Part shown: piece by piece, positions 22,363 to 33,500 of the stretch
Layout: the number at the start of each line of letters is the position of its first letter
Position numbering within the stretch: the first letter of the stretch is position 1
Assembly (NCBI RefSeq): GCF_000204055.1
Contig: NW_006768771.1
Location: 995,766-1,059,765, forward strand
Length of the DNA: 64,000 nucleotides
Direction of reading: 5' to 3'
DNA from: Melampsora larici-populina 98AG31
Taxonomy: Eukaryota; Basidiomycota; Pucciniomycetes; Pucciniales; Melampsoraceae
Translations under genes and position numbers: made by a program
The notes under the pieces: generated by a model
Database searches by the model: none
What the model saw: only the letters and a program-made list of their open reading frames with translations
What the model was told of the DNA's origin: nothing

Positions 22363-23155
22363 ATGATATCTGTTAAGTCTATTGGTATCATCGCGATCGA
22401 AATCTTTCTTGTTAGCCTAGTTTCTGGTTATAGAGGATGGGGAGATCCAGCTTGCTATAACCTGAAATCCGTTAACATTAATCCAAATGATTGTCTTTGG
22501 TAAAGCATATATATCTGAAACCCACAATATCCCAGTAAAAACTTATCTTTCTTCCTACTTATTACGTAGTGCACTAGATCAATTCTTTGAGAATTCCGAG
22601 GTTTATACTTATACCAAACCCTTTACAGAGGAGTCTGATGTAAAAAGTCATGGTACTTGTTCTGTGAGTTGTTCGATTGATATTGAAAAAAACTAACATA
22701 CTCAACCAGACTGATATCTATTAAACTATCTTATATCTTGATCATACATAGGTCGCTCTTTCAACAGTTGAAGGGGGTTGAAAACGTAAGTTGAAAACCC
22801 AAAGAAAACTTATCTTTTAATATTAACTTATCAATCTTTTTTTACATTCTTTTGATGATACAAAAAAAAATCAAAGTCGCAAACAATACTTACGAGATGC
22901 AAAAAGTGAATTCTTAAAAGAAATGGGAGGAGAAAGAGGAGGCATGGATTTCTTAATCACCAAATGTATTAATAATTCAACAGTAAGAGACCAATCAAAC
23001 CAAATCACCATTTTTAAAACTTCAGTCAAGACACTAATGATCAATTTTTGATTTGTATGTAGGCTGGTAGGGTGAAGATTCCTGAAGATCCTGAATTCAT
23101 TAGACCTACTTCTCTTGCTTGTAATTGGTTAATTGAAATCACAGCAACAGTGTAA
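22363..23155 (+). CDS. Secreted protein with signal peptide, five exons, apparent 1-nt frameshift
   Basis: Exon 1 (22363-22499) starts with MISVKSIGIIAIEIFLVSLV and SG, a signal peptide, followed by a short cysteine-bearing region. The remaining exons read as 22570-22663, 22752-22785, 22877-22982 and 23063-23155, each with good GT..AG borders. Exons 4 and 5 join cleanly (EFLKEMGGERGGMDFLITK, then VKIPEDPEFIRPTSLACNW) and end in TAA. Exon 3 does not connect: in phase it hits a TGA, and its length is one base short of what exon 4 needs. The mismatch lies at a run of five G (22773-22777). Either the allele is broken there, or the assembly lost one G, or the exon 3 model is wrong. About 150 residues, few cysteines, no known domain; an apoplastic or haustorial effector candidate by inference only. 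Confidence 0.55.
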
Positions 23156-24779
23156 TGAAGTGTGAGCTTTTTCATTTGGTTATGAAAAGTTTTGAGGTGA
23201 TCTTATATTGAACCTACGTTGTCTATATAGTTTCTTGTGTCTAAATCCCTTTCAAATCCTTTCATAGTTTTTCATGAACTTTCTGGATCCTTCAACTTTA
23301 CTTCACAGTGGCCAAAAATATCTCTTGAATACCCTTGAAACATATATCCACAATCTTGTTTTTTTGTACTACATTGGGTTATGCTGTGCCATGCTGCCAC
23401 AACAAATTGAAAGACAACCTCAGCCATAATCTTAAACATTGGAACAAAGTGAAAATTTATATAGCATATCCGCAAGTATTGAAATGGAAGCACAAGTTCT
23501 AACTTCATTGCACGGTTCTTGTGATACGAACTCTGGAGACCCGATCACCAGGAGTAGGTTGCCCGCAGAAACTTCAATTCTTCAGGTATATAGGTCATAA
23601 TATGAGGGTTTACCGTAGTAAATCCTAGATCTGAATACAAAGGAAAAATGATCATCACCAATCTCGCGAGTTTTCAAAGGTGGGTAAATCGATTTGATTT
23701 GATTCGTTTGAGTTTTACAAATTTGTTTACCGCTACATTCTTTTATTAGATGATCCATTCCAGCTCTGTTCTATCTTTTGTCGCTTCCTCAAAGTATAGA
23801 ATTTTTCCACAAAGCGAATCATCTTGATTTCTTTATTCTCGCATCGAAAGAATTGACAAATTTTGTTCGATTTGATGAAACGGGTTTTCAATTAGTTTTG
23901 AAATCTATTGTGAACCGAGATATATGATATCATTAGGGAGATTAGTGATTTGAATGTAAGCTGTAAATGACATACAAAGGCATACGTTGACCTTCCAAAC
24001 CGAAGACAACACATGTACAAAATCCTGCTTTTCATGATATTGATATGGTCAATTAGCATTTAGTTATTTGTCGATTAACCAGAGTATCAACGTGATATAC
24101 AAAAGTTTGGTTCCTGATAAGGTACCTTGAGCCTACAATTTATATCAAGATAGAAAAACACATCAGGGTTTTGTGAGGTTCTGTGTTAATCCGTCGAGTG
24201 CTGCAACAAAGTCAGACTGCAAGACCTTCCGCTATGTTGTATTTGCCCTATCTGCCTGCTGCTCAGTGATCGCAAATGCTGAGCCTGAGTATCCGATCAT
24301 CCACCTATATCAAGCCGACCCCGGAGCCTTCCATTGTGAATCATTAACAGAACATTGTTATGTTTTGATGGTCTTCAAGTACCCTCCGCTCGTCACTTGT
24401 CCCACCTCGCGTCGTTGCGTGTCATGAGTCCGACCGTAGCTTGCCTTGAAAAGATAAGTGTTTGGGGATGCTGAGCTTGAGTATTCAATCTTTTCCCCGC
24501 CTTTTCTTGAAGAAAGAACCCAGGTGACTGCACCGATGACAATACTAGACAATCCATAATTATCTATATTTGGCCTCACCTTAACCGGGTATGATCGTCA
24601 TATCTATACGTACCCTCCTGTGTTCGACACTTGCCCCACTCTACATCTCATTCAACCAGTGTGATATAATTTACCTCCTTAATTTTTCTTCTTGTTTTCA
24701 ACGTGACAATCTCGATTCTCTAGTCTTCTCGGTCACTCACTCACCCAGCGTTGACTAATTGCACAGATACTAGCTTATC
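23156..24779. other. Intergenic region, no gene recognised
   Basis: No conserved product or exon chain found. Near 24250-24430 and 24460-24650 two stretches share words in the same order (gctgagc(c/t)tgagtat, gtaccctcc, cacttg(t/c)ccc), which looks like an old local duplication. Both copies lie in the promoter side of the following gene. Confidence 0.4.
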
Positions 24780-26436
24780 ATGTGGGTCACCTGGCCTTTC
24801 ACCTCTTTAGTCATCAGCTTCTTCGTCGCAACACTATGGGTGTCAGAAGTCAGCACGCGTGGTAAACCCAATTGGCCAAACCCCTCCCGAGTTCCGAACC
24901 AGACAGAACCGGGTCAGTTTGGATATAATCAATGCGGCAAAAATTCCTCACAAGATTCCAACTGCCAGACTTTGTAAGTCTTCAGCTCTACCATCCTTGT
25001 TTTTTGTAGTCCTTTACCCGTATAATATTGGCCTTGATCATAATCTGGACTTCTCCTTACCTATTGTACTGAAGCATTGAACTTTCACAAACCATGGCGT
25101 ATGACTTGATAGATACGTGAATAGTCTCAATGATTTTTGTCTCTGGGCACCTCCCTCGGGACAACAAGAGATTGGTGATTCAGAGGAATACGAGGTTGCA
25201 TGGTGCACAAAGCCTGGTCGTGGAACAAGACAAATCCCCGCAGGAGCATTGATCAGTGCTCATTTCCTATCTACACCAGTCAGTTTTGCAGAATTTCCAT
25301 TTTTCCCCTCTACCACAATTGAGTTGCGATTAAAGTATTGAGAAATTTGGTAACAGCATTATGTGCAAATCACAGGTTATATCGACGGCCCGGCCTTAGA
25401 CATCAAAAGACCTAATGATGGTGGAGAGCTGGAGTACGTGAACTTGATCTCTTTGTTAACTTTTGGTTCTTCGACTTCTTGCCTATATATACCATCACGG
25501 GGTTTTGTGTTCAGCCCGCATGGGGCAACCAGTTTAGGAAATCCCATCGGTAGCTTGGTCTATACTACGGCCTTCGGAGGTAAAGTTCAGCAGGTGAAAG
25601 AGTGGATGAAGTAAGTATCTTGAACCTCTTTTATCGTGCTTCCTTCTTTGAACCAGAGGCACTGGCTTACATCATCATCCGAATCTCAGCTTCATGGGGG
25701 ACGGTGAATTTTGTTTTCGAATCTGCAAGCCAGGAGATCCACAAGCTTGGTGTAAGTCCTAAATTCTGTGCAGCACCATGATAACTACTGCTTCCACAAT
25801 CACCGGGTCTAAAAGATACATATTCTCACTATCCTTCTTCTTTTGCAGTGTACTGCCAGCATATCTGTGAGTGAAAATTATGTGTTGTTCACGACGGGAT
25901 TGCAAAAATTTTGATACCAGTGTTTGTGATTGTCTTGTTTGGCGTTCGTGTCAGACGACGTGATGGGATGCTTGTGAGATTGCCTCAAGTTCCTGACTTC
26001 CAAGTGATTAACGCTGACAAATCGGACTTATCCTTGGGTTTCATTCAGCTGGGTGATGCCCGGAAACTATAATCAAACAGGTTTTGACTCCTGTGACGGA
26101 GACTCGCTTCCGCCTCCAGGCATCTACAATAACACGTCCACATTTCACCAGGGAGATCCCAAGACGCCTGACCCACATCCGGCAGCAAGTTCAAGCAATT
26201 GTCTTGCTATACAGACTATCAGTCTTCTTCCAGGCCAACCCAATAACGCCGTGGTTCCTGGTGGAAACCAAACCGTCACCACCACTGCCTTGCCGGGTAA
26301 CATTACCGCGAGTCCGAGTCCCGCTTCACAGCAGACAGGTTCAGCGGGTGGATTTTTTCCAAATGTATGCCGGGGTGCGATTGTGGCAATACTCTTGTTG
26401 ACATCTTTGTTAAGCAATACTTTGCTATATCTGTAA
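24780..26436 (+). CDS. GPI-anchored secreted protein of the macrophage-activating-glycoprotein (MAG)-like family
   Basis: Exon 1 (24780-24973) has a signal peptide (MWVTWPFTSLVISFFVATLW) and QFGYNQCGKNSSQDSNCQT. Exon 2 (from 25113) gives YVNSLNDFCLWAPP and EEYEVAWCTKPGRGTRQIPA. Later exons give GYIDGPALDI-like sequence, PHGATSLGNPIGSLVYTTAF, FMGDGEFCFRICKPGDPQAW, YCQHI, YDVMGC and MPGNYNQTGFDSCDGD. The order of conserved Cys, Gly-Asn-Pro and KPGDP blocks is that of the basidiomycete MAG-like cell-surface family. The C-terminal part is Ser/Thr/Pro/Asn-rich with N-glycosylation sequons and ends in a hydrophobic tail, IVAILLLTSLLSNTLLYL, typical of a GPI signal. About seven short introns; the border after exon 2 near 25280 is uncertain. 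Acts at the cell wall or surface; the exact role is unknown. Confidence 0.8.
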
Positions 26437-27737
26437 TCTAATCTTTTGACGCATATATCTTCAGCTAATTTTTATAGCTCGCGTGGGATTAGATGTTTTT
26501 TTTTGTTCATGACTTTATTTCCATACTATTCATGACTCTATTCCCATCAGAACACAAGAAACTTGTATATTGTTTTTCATCAAATCTTAGCGTTATCTTT
26601 ACAATCAAACGATGTATACTACTTTTTTTCTTTCCGCCAATACCAATGAAAACCCACGAAATCATTTCATTGTAAAACTTGTAACCACTCGAACCTGGTG
26701 ATTCTTCTACATGTATCGAGCTTTTAGAGTTCAATAACACTCCATATGAAAAACTTCATTCCATACAATTACCCGAAAGGAATGATGATTAACAAATATG
26801 ATCATGTAATCACTAACAAGCCACAAGTTATTTCCACACCAAGTGTCATAGCATCCATGCTGTCAACAAAGTCTGATCTACAAAGAAAGATCCCATATCA
26901 TAGTCTCCTCTGCAATAGAGTGAATATGAAGGAGAAGAGGAGATAAACAAATGAGATACTTGTGAGGTAGCAGAAATAACAACACACTGCTGAGTACAGG
27001 GTAGATGATACAGGCAAGTGTTTGGGGGGGGAATGAATTAAGAGGAAAGTATAGTCAAAACAAATGAGATGTTTCAGAATCATTTATTGCCTCTTGTTGT
27101 AGTAGTTGCTTTTGTGAGTGATAGCATTTCAATGTCTTTTCGCCTATCAGATGGAAAACCATCAGCATTCTATACTTGTACCTAGGTGATAATGATGCAT
27201 ATAGAGTGATGGTCGCGAAACCAGTCGATTCTTGACTTGGTCCCCGATAATACCATGCCTGCTGAACTGGCGCAGATCTCCTGGAGTGATCCTACTCGAT
27301 CACCATCTTTCAAGATATCAGAACTCGGCTCAAAATTTTCAATGCGATTATCGAAGTGTTTCTTCATCTCCTTTCCTTTTCCTCGGTCTTATGAAACAAA
27401 TCGGATGAGTCAAAAGACTCATTACCCACACCGGTCCGGTTTTCATTAATCAGTAAGAAATTTAAATTACGAAAAGAATATTTTCATGATTTATCTAGCT
27501 TGCTACCTCAGGTCTCATCTTGATCATCTCGACTTCAATACATAATGACCACTTCTCGAACAACACAAAAACCCCATACAGCTTTTTTCAAGGCTGACAT
27601 CACATTGAATTTAACAACGAAATTACAGCAGTTTGTGATCATCGGGTTTAACCACATACAACATTTCAACACCTTTTCCTCACTCAACTACAAAACAAAC
27701 TTGACAACACAAAAGCATAGTCAATCCACAGAGCTGG
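26437..27737. other. Intergenic region between the MAG-like gene and the tRNA
   Basis: AT-rich, no conserved gene found. Short open frames occur on both strands but none has domain features or splice context. Confidence 0.4.
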
Positions 27738-27742
27738 AAAAA
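27738..27742 (-). terminator. RNA polymerase III terminator of tRNA-Ser
   Basis: A run of five T on the minus strand, eight bases after the end of the tRNA-Ser gene, fits a Pol III stop signal. Confidence 0.75.
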
Positions 27743-27749
27743 GAACGTT

Positions 27750-27857
27750 CGACAGGAGTGAGGTTTGAACTCACGCTCACAAAGTGAAGCAGCTACTGTG
27801 TCTCCCGTGATGGACGACCATTCAAAACTGCCGCCTTAACCACTCGGCCATCCTGTC
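27750..27857 (-). tRNA. tRNA-Ser(UGA) with an intron
   Basis: On the minus strand the acceptor arms GACAGGA and TCCTGTC pair perfectly. TGGCCGAGTGGTTAAGGC is the D arm and internal promoter A box. GTGAGTTCAAACCTCAC is the T arm and B box. A long variable arm (TCAC TTT GTGA) marks a class II tRNA. The anticodon stem GCAGT/GCTGC leaves loop TT-TGA-A, so the anticodon is UGA (serine). An intron of about 26 nt starts one base after the anticodon, the normal place. The alternative stem GGCAG/CTGCT would give anticodon UUG, which does not fit the long variable arm. Confidence 0.9.
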
Positions 27858-27859
27858 TT

Positions 27860-28229
27860 GTGACGGTTCCCGTTTTGCTACTCTCCAAGAAACATGTATC
27901 CGTCCGATTCCTTGATATTTTGTGGTTTTGATATCATGATCAAAGAATTTCATCAAATATCCAAGAGTGTTTATTGAAATCTTCCAAGTAAAATTGAATT
28001 TCTAAAAGAATCATCCTTCAATGATCTATAATCTACATAAATATGATTTAAAATGGTGATTCAAAAGGATTTATGTATATGTTCATTTGATATGCCTGCA
28101 TGTTGCTTTCCTCTATGTTGATGGTCTTTCCTGCTCAGCATTCATCCTGAGTGTCTAATGGATATTCACTGTACACATGTATCTTGCACATCAAAAAGGT
28201 GCAGATGCAGCCACATGAGGGGTTTTTTT
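27860..28229. other. Spacer, no gene seen
   Basis: AT-rich sequence between the tRNA and the inverted-repeat element; nothing recognisable. Confidence 0.4.
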
Positions 28230-28735
28230 AAGCTCAACTAAACCTCTCTTCCAATGTGGCCACATCCAGTCTTGAAGAGTGTCTTTGGGCTAATACCCTA
28301 ATTTTGAACTGAGACCAGCAAGATTTTCAAGCACTTTTGCTTAAAATCCATTCTTGAGGGCTATAGATGCTGTGAAACCTTGCAATAGAGTAAGAAGAGA
28401 TTCTTCAAGCTTTTCTGATTTTCCTTGTACATTTCTGAGCTTGTCAGTGTCACCCCTCATAGAATGAGGAAATTTGATTCCTATATCAAGTGATTTTGGA
28501 TGGTACACAAGCTACATGTATACTGAATATGACCCAGATTTAAAAGAACTCAACAAATTGACTGTGTCACTTTGCTCCAGTAAAATGGTACCAAAAGTGG
28601 CACAAGCGTGGTTTCAAGGCTTATAAGAAGCTCTGTTCATTTTTTTGTGAGGTTGCACAATGTTTAGAGCTCTAAAAAATGAACTTCCTGCTGGTCTCAG
28701 GGCAAAGTCAGGGTAAGAGAGGCTTAGTTGAGCTT
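28230..28735. mobile_element. Short element with 21-bp terminal inverted repeats, MITE-like
   Basis: AAGCTCAACTAAACCTCTCTT at 28230-28250 faces its reverse complement (20 of 21 bases) at 28715-28735. A second inner inverted match, gagaccagca at about 28312 against tgctggtctc at about 28689, shows the similarity continues inward with an insertion in the left arm. The 506-bp interior has no coding capacity. I see no clear target-site duplication. Confidence 0.5.
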
Positions 28736-28739
28736 AGAC

Positions 28740-30520
28740 TTTGTTGAAGCACATTGTCTGTTCTATGAAAAATCCAGGCCTAAATAATTTTTAAACCCAC
28801 TTAGGCCTGTAAAGGGCTGTGTGGACCAAAATGGGAAGTGTCTATACAAGGATCCTATACATATGATATAGTAAGCCATCTCTTGTGAACATACTCTAAC
28901 CTGACATGGTGATAAAAACTTCAAGGTTTCTTGGTGTTAATTAGTGAACTCAGATGCAACCACCCACCGGGTCAGGTAGTGGTCACAGGGAAGTACATGT
29001 CCATCACTACATCCTGCTCCAGAATGGGGTATGAAAAACCCTGTAGGTGATGAGGGAACCAACATCCAATGGCCCATTTCTTTCAACCCACAAAACATGT
29101 AGTGCTATGATCACTTTGCCCAAGGTGGGGAGCAACCACCTCACAACTGCAACTTGCTCCACCCAGGTTGTGTGCAAACACCTCACAGAATGCAGCAATG
29201 TTGCCCTATGTTTGGACATGTCCATTGGACTGGTTATCATGTAACCACAAGCTTACCTTGACTGTATTAGGTTTCTTAGGTTCTTAGGCTGGTGCATCAA
29301 CAAGTGCTTCACTGTGCCACTTTTTTTTACCAAAATTGCTCTTTGATTTAGGATCCAGATATCCCCCCTTAGTAGCCTCACCCCTCCTCCCTTTCACAGA
29401 TAGTGAAAGGCTCAATTACCAGTGACATGGCGCCTTAAAGTTATACCAGTCTACGGCCTCCTCTGTGCTTAATATTGTCTGTGATTTGTTTTCTCACAAA
29501 AGATCCTCTTGACTGAGAAATTGGAGCATTCAATTTAATTCAAGTATTACATATGAATAAACAGATGGCATGAATCAATCATGGACCCAGTTTAGTCTTT
29601 TTTCTCCGGCTCTCAATTTTGTCTCAAAAAGTCTTCACTTAGTCGTGCCAAAAATCAAACCAACCAATCAACCAATAAAAAAATATGTAGAATGACAATA
29701 ATGACAAATCAATAGAACTTCCAGAATTGAATCATCATCTTCCAATCTTTTCTTCTATTGATTGATTGTTATAGGTACCCTTGTCCATGGAAGAGACTGT
29801 ATAAGCAAAGATGATAATACATTCTTGATATCTGATATTTTTGTCTGGTTTGTCATTGTTGTGATCATCATTCAAATCTCATGTAGACACTATCATTAAA
29901 CAGGCAATTAAATTTGGAAGGAAAAGTTAGAGTGGTGGAAGTCATGGTTGAGGTGAATGCAAGAAAAGAGATGTGAAGTAGGATAAAGGTGTCAAGAGAT
30001 AACAGGAGCTGTCTGCAAGCTGAAAGTCTCTTTGAAGGGCAACACTTAAAGAAAACCCATCAAAAAGAACCCAAAAACCAGATGAATTCTCATGATTTTT
30101 ATCATAGGTTTTCACAACAGGTCACAAGTTTGTGTATGCACCTTTATTACATGGTTTTTTGTTTTCATTCAAAAAGAATCCATTTCCAAAAAGAAAAAAA
30201 AACCTTTTATTCTCAAAAAAGAACCAATTTCTATATATTATATTTACCATCTCTGAAAACCACACAATGTGAGTCTGACCCACGAGCAAAAAAAAAATCA
30301 TTCACAATTTGTATAAGAAAAAGAAAAGAAGCAAAAAAATCATCATACACTCTCAAAGAAAAGAAAAAAAGAGAAGAAAAAGAAAGAAAAAGAAAAAGGA
30401 AAGCATATCCAAAAAAAAAACGACAAAAAAAAAGAAAAAAAATCACACACACATTCACAGATTTTTGAAAACACTCACATGACACACATTTAAATCAAAA
30501 AAAGCACAACAAGATGGATT
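28740..30520. other. Non-coding stretch downstream of the PUF gene
   Basis: No gene found. From about 30180 to 30450 the plus strand is strongly A-rich with many AAAAAG runs, next to the 3' end of the PUF gene on the minus strand. Reading frames across it are lysine- or phenylalanine-rich artefacts. Confidence 0.45.
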
Positions 30521-30526
30521 TCTTAA

Positions 30527-33500
30527 TTAAAACCTAATCTGATGATTCAAATGAGAATTCTCATCTGAACTTGAACCAAAACTCATCTCAAACCCTACAT
30601 TTCCAACTCCAACTCCACCTGTCACAAATCCTCCCATCGGATTTCGAATCCCAAACTCTCCACCAGCACCTCCTCCAGCAGCACCTCCACCTCCAGAACT
30701 CCAAATCGGATGATGATTTGAAAGTTGATTATTTTGGAATTGATGATTCCAATGATTTGAAGTAGGAGTAAGAGAAGAAGGATTAGAACTCGAATTCATT
30801 CCTGAGATCGAAGAAGGTGGTGTATGATTATTATTGTTATTTGAATTATTAGTAGAACTAGGATTATTAATTGGTATTCCTAATTCTTCTGCTAATCGTT
30901 TATAAGCTAAAAACCAAAAATAAAATAAACAAAATAAAATCAATATCTTCAGAATCTAAATCAAAAGATGAAAAAAAGATGACTCACCTGGAATATGTTG
31001 AACTCTTAAAGCGATCATCACTTCTTTGATTTTTTCTGACATCATCACTTTTTGATCATTAGGAACAAACTGTGATCCTAAGATCTTCATCAATACATTC
31101 ACACCATGAACTTGATCACCTAAAACGTCTTCCAAAACAGATTTAGATGAATGAAATAAACCATCTAAAATGATTTGAGATGCATCTGGATCGATCGATT
31201 GATTAATGACTCTTAAAACTGTAACAGATGCTAATTTATGTGTACATAAATGCGATAGATGTGGAGCTAATCTTGGTGCAAGTAATCGGTAACGTCCAGG
31301 TAAGTTGGATGTATCTAATAACCAAGTTAAGAGTAAAGTTCCATTCGGATTAGTCGAAAGTGGAATCGAATTTAAAATTACCGCGATAGCTACTCTTTTG
31401 ATTTGTAATTGAGTTGTATGTTTAGATTCTAAACAAGTTCTCATACTTCTTGCCCCAAACCTTCCTTGTGCTACTTCCCAACATCTATCAATCATTGAAT
31501 CAAATACAAACTCATTATAATTCGATCCAAACCTTAAACAGCATTGCATCACATAATTTCCTAAATTGTCTAATAATAAAGGTGGTGCAAACGGTCTTAA
31601 GTTTTGACTGATAATTGACATTTCCTCGTGTGTAGTAGCACAATCTATCATCTTTTGTGCTGCCCATGTTCCATTTTTATGACATCCGATTATCGCTAAA
31701 TGTGGTGCACATCTTTCTAACATTTGCATCTTTACGGAAAGTGAGCATTTTTCAAATAACTTTTTCAAAAAGACAAGAAAAGAAAATTCAGGATCAACCA
31801 CAACTCAATCTCGAAAAAAAAATCAAGAAAAAAAATAGTAACTCACCTTTTGTACAATAGTATTTCCAATATAATCTGATGATAAGTAAACAATCTCTTC
31901 CATTAATTCACTAGCCACTGAATCTAAATCATCTTGGCCTAAGTTACTATTATCAAGTCGTTTACGTATCTCTCTTAATCTAGGAGGATCAGCAGTAGCA
32001 GAAACCAATCGACGATGCGGATCAAGTTGATTGATAGGTGGTGGTACAGTAGTATAATAAGTCACCGGTGGTCTAAATTCAGAGACTGCCTTTTCATCTT
32101 CTTCATTGGATCCTTGTTCATCTTCTTGAACATCTGTTGAACCTTCTTTCTTCAATGGTTGACTCAATTGTCGCATCAAGAGTTGCATCTCCGTCACAGC
32201 TGGCATCGGTACCGAACAAGTATTGGCGTTCGCATTTGCTTCCCCATCACTTCCATTACACGATTCATAATGACTATTGCTTGATCTTCCAGGTGTGTTA
32301 CCCATTCCAACACTTCCAACAGAAAGTCCAGCACTTTGAGGTGGAATGGCGCCATTGAGTGGGAATCCATTGAAGGCATGAATCCCATTAGGAATGAAAC
32401 TCATAGCAAGGTTCGATCGATAATCTTGAATGCTACCACTCAAAATTTGTTGATCAAGTGGTACGACTGAAGCTCCTCTCATTCTAGCCAATGTTTCATA
32501 CGCTAGTTGTTGGTTGATCGGATCATTTGACATTGACTCCATCTGTGACGAAGGCGAGAATGTACCAGGTGCTTTCACTGGTACTTTCGCATATCCGATT
32601 TTGACTGCTCCCACCTCGACACCCAAGATCTCACGTCCACTCAACGCTTTACGGGCACGTACTGCATCATCCAAATGTTCGAAATTGATGACTGCAAAGA
32701 GTCCAAGTCTTAGTGCCTTTTGATCAAAGAGATTTTGGAATTGATAAAAGACTCACATCCACAATTTTTGTGAGTCAAGACTCTTGCCGATTCAATCGCA
32801 CCATAAGGTGAGAAAATTTCCATCAGATGATTAGGAGTGGTTTGAGGAGGAATACTACCGATCCAAAGTGCTCTCGTAGGTGAAGATTGTAACACAGGAT
32901 CTCCATTAGGTCCCAAGATGATCCCACCAATATTAGTATAACCACTTTGACTAGGATTGATATTGCTGACTTGGCTCGAGGTGACCACTCCATGTGGACC
33001 TTGTGAATTGTTCAAAGACAATAACATCATCGATTGTGAGAGTCCACCGGCGCTACCTGAACTAGTCATCATATTAGATGGCATAGTGCCAATGGTAGCG
33101 GGTGTCTGTGGAGCTGATTCAGGTTTTCCGAAGCCTATCCTAACCAAAGTAGGTCCATTCTTCAAATTGATTTGTGCCCCCAATCGGTTGACAACATCAT
33201 CCTTGGCGTGAACAGCATCGTGTATAGATACAAAATTGACAAAACCGCACTCCTAAAAAAGATCAAATATATTGAGTTCCTTGCACGTTTCAAGAGTCTC
33301 AAAACGTCTTACCTTGTCGGGTAAAAGTCTCAAACTTTCAATGGCACCATAGACAGCGAAAACGCTCATGAGCTCCTGGGCCGAGGTTGTCGGATCCAAA
33401 TTTCCGATCCATAAACTTCGTGAAGATTGTTGCATTGGCGCCAATCCGCCACTGACACCACCTTCAGGCGTCATGGGTCTTGAGCCAGAAATCCAGTTGT

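Noticed and set aside
24173..24427. 84-codon ORF with cysteines
   Set aside because: It begins on a non-ATG codon, and its content is part of a duplicated non-coding stretch upstream of the MAG-like gene.
27750..27857. tRNA-Gln(UUG) reading
   Set aside because: Shifting the anticodon stem by one base gives UUG, but the long variable arm is that of a class II tRNA; serine UGA fits all arms.
29989..30468. 159-codon lysine-rich ORF
   Set aside because: It is a reading of A-rich low-complexity DNA at the 3' side of the PUF gene.
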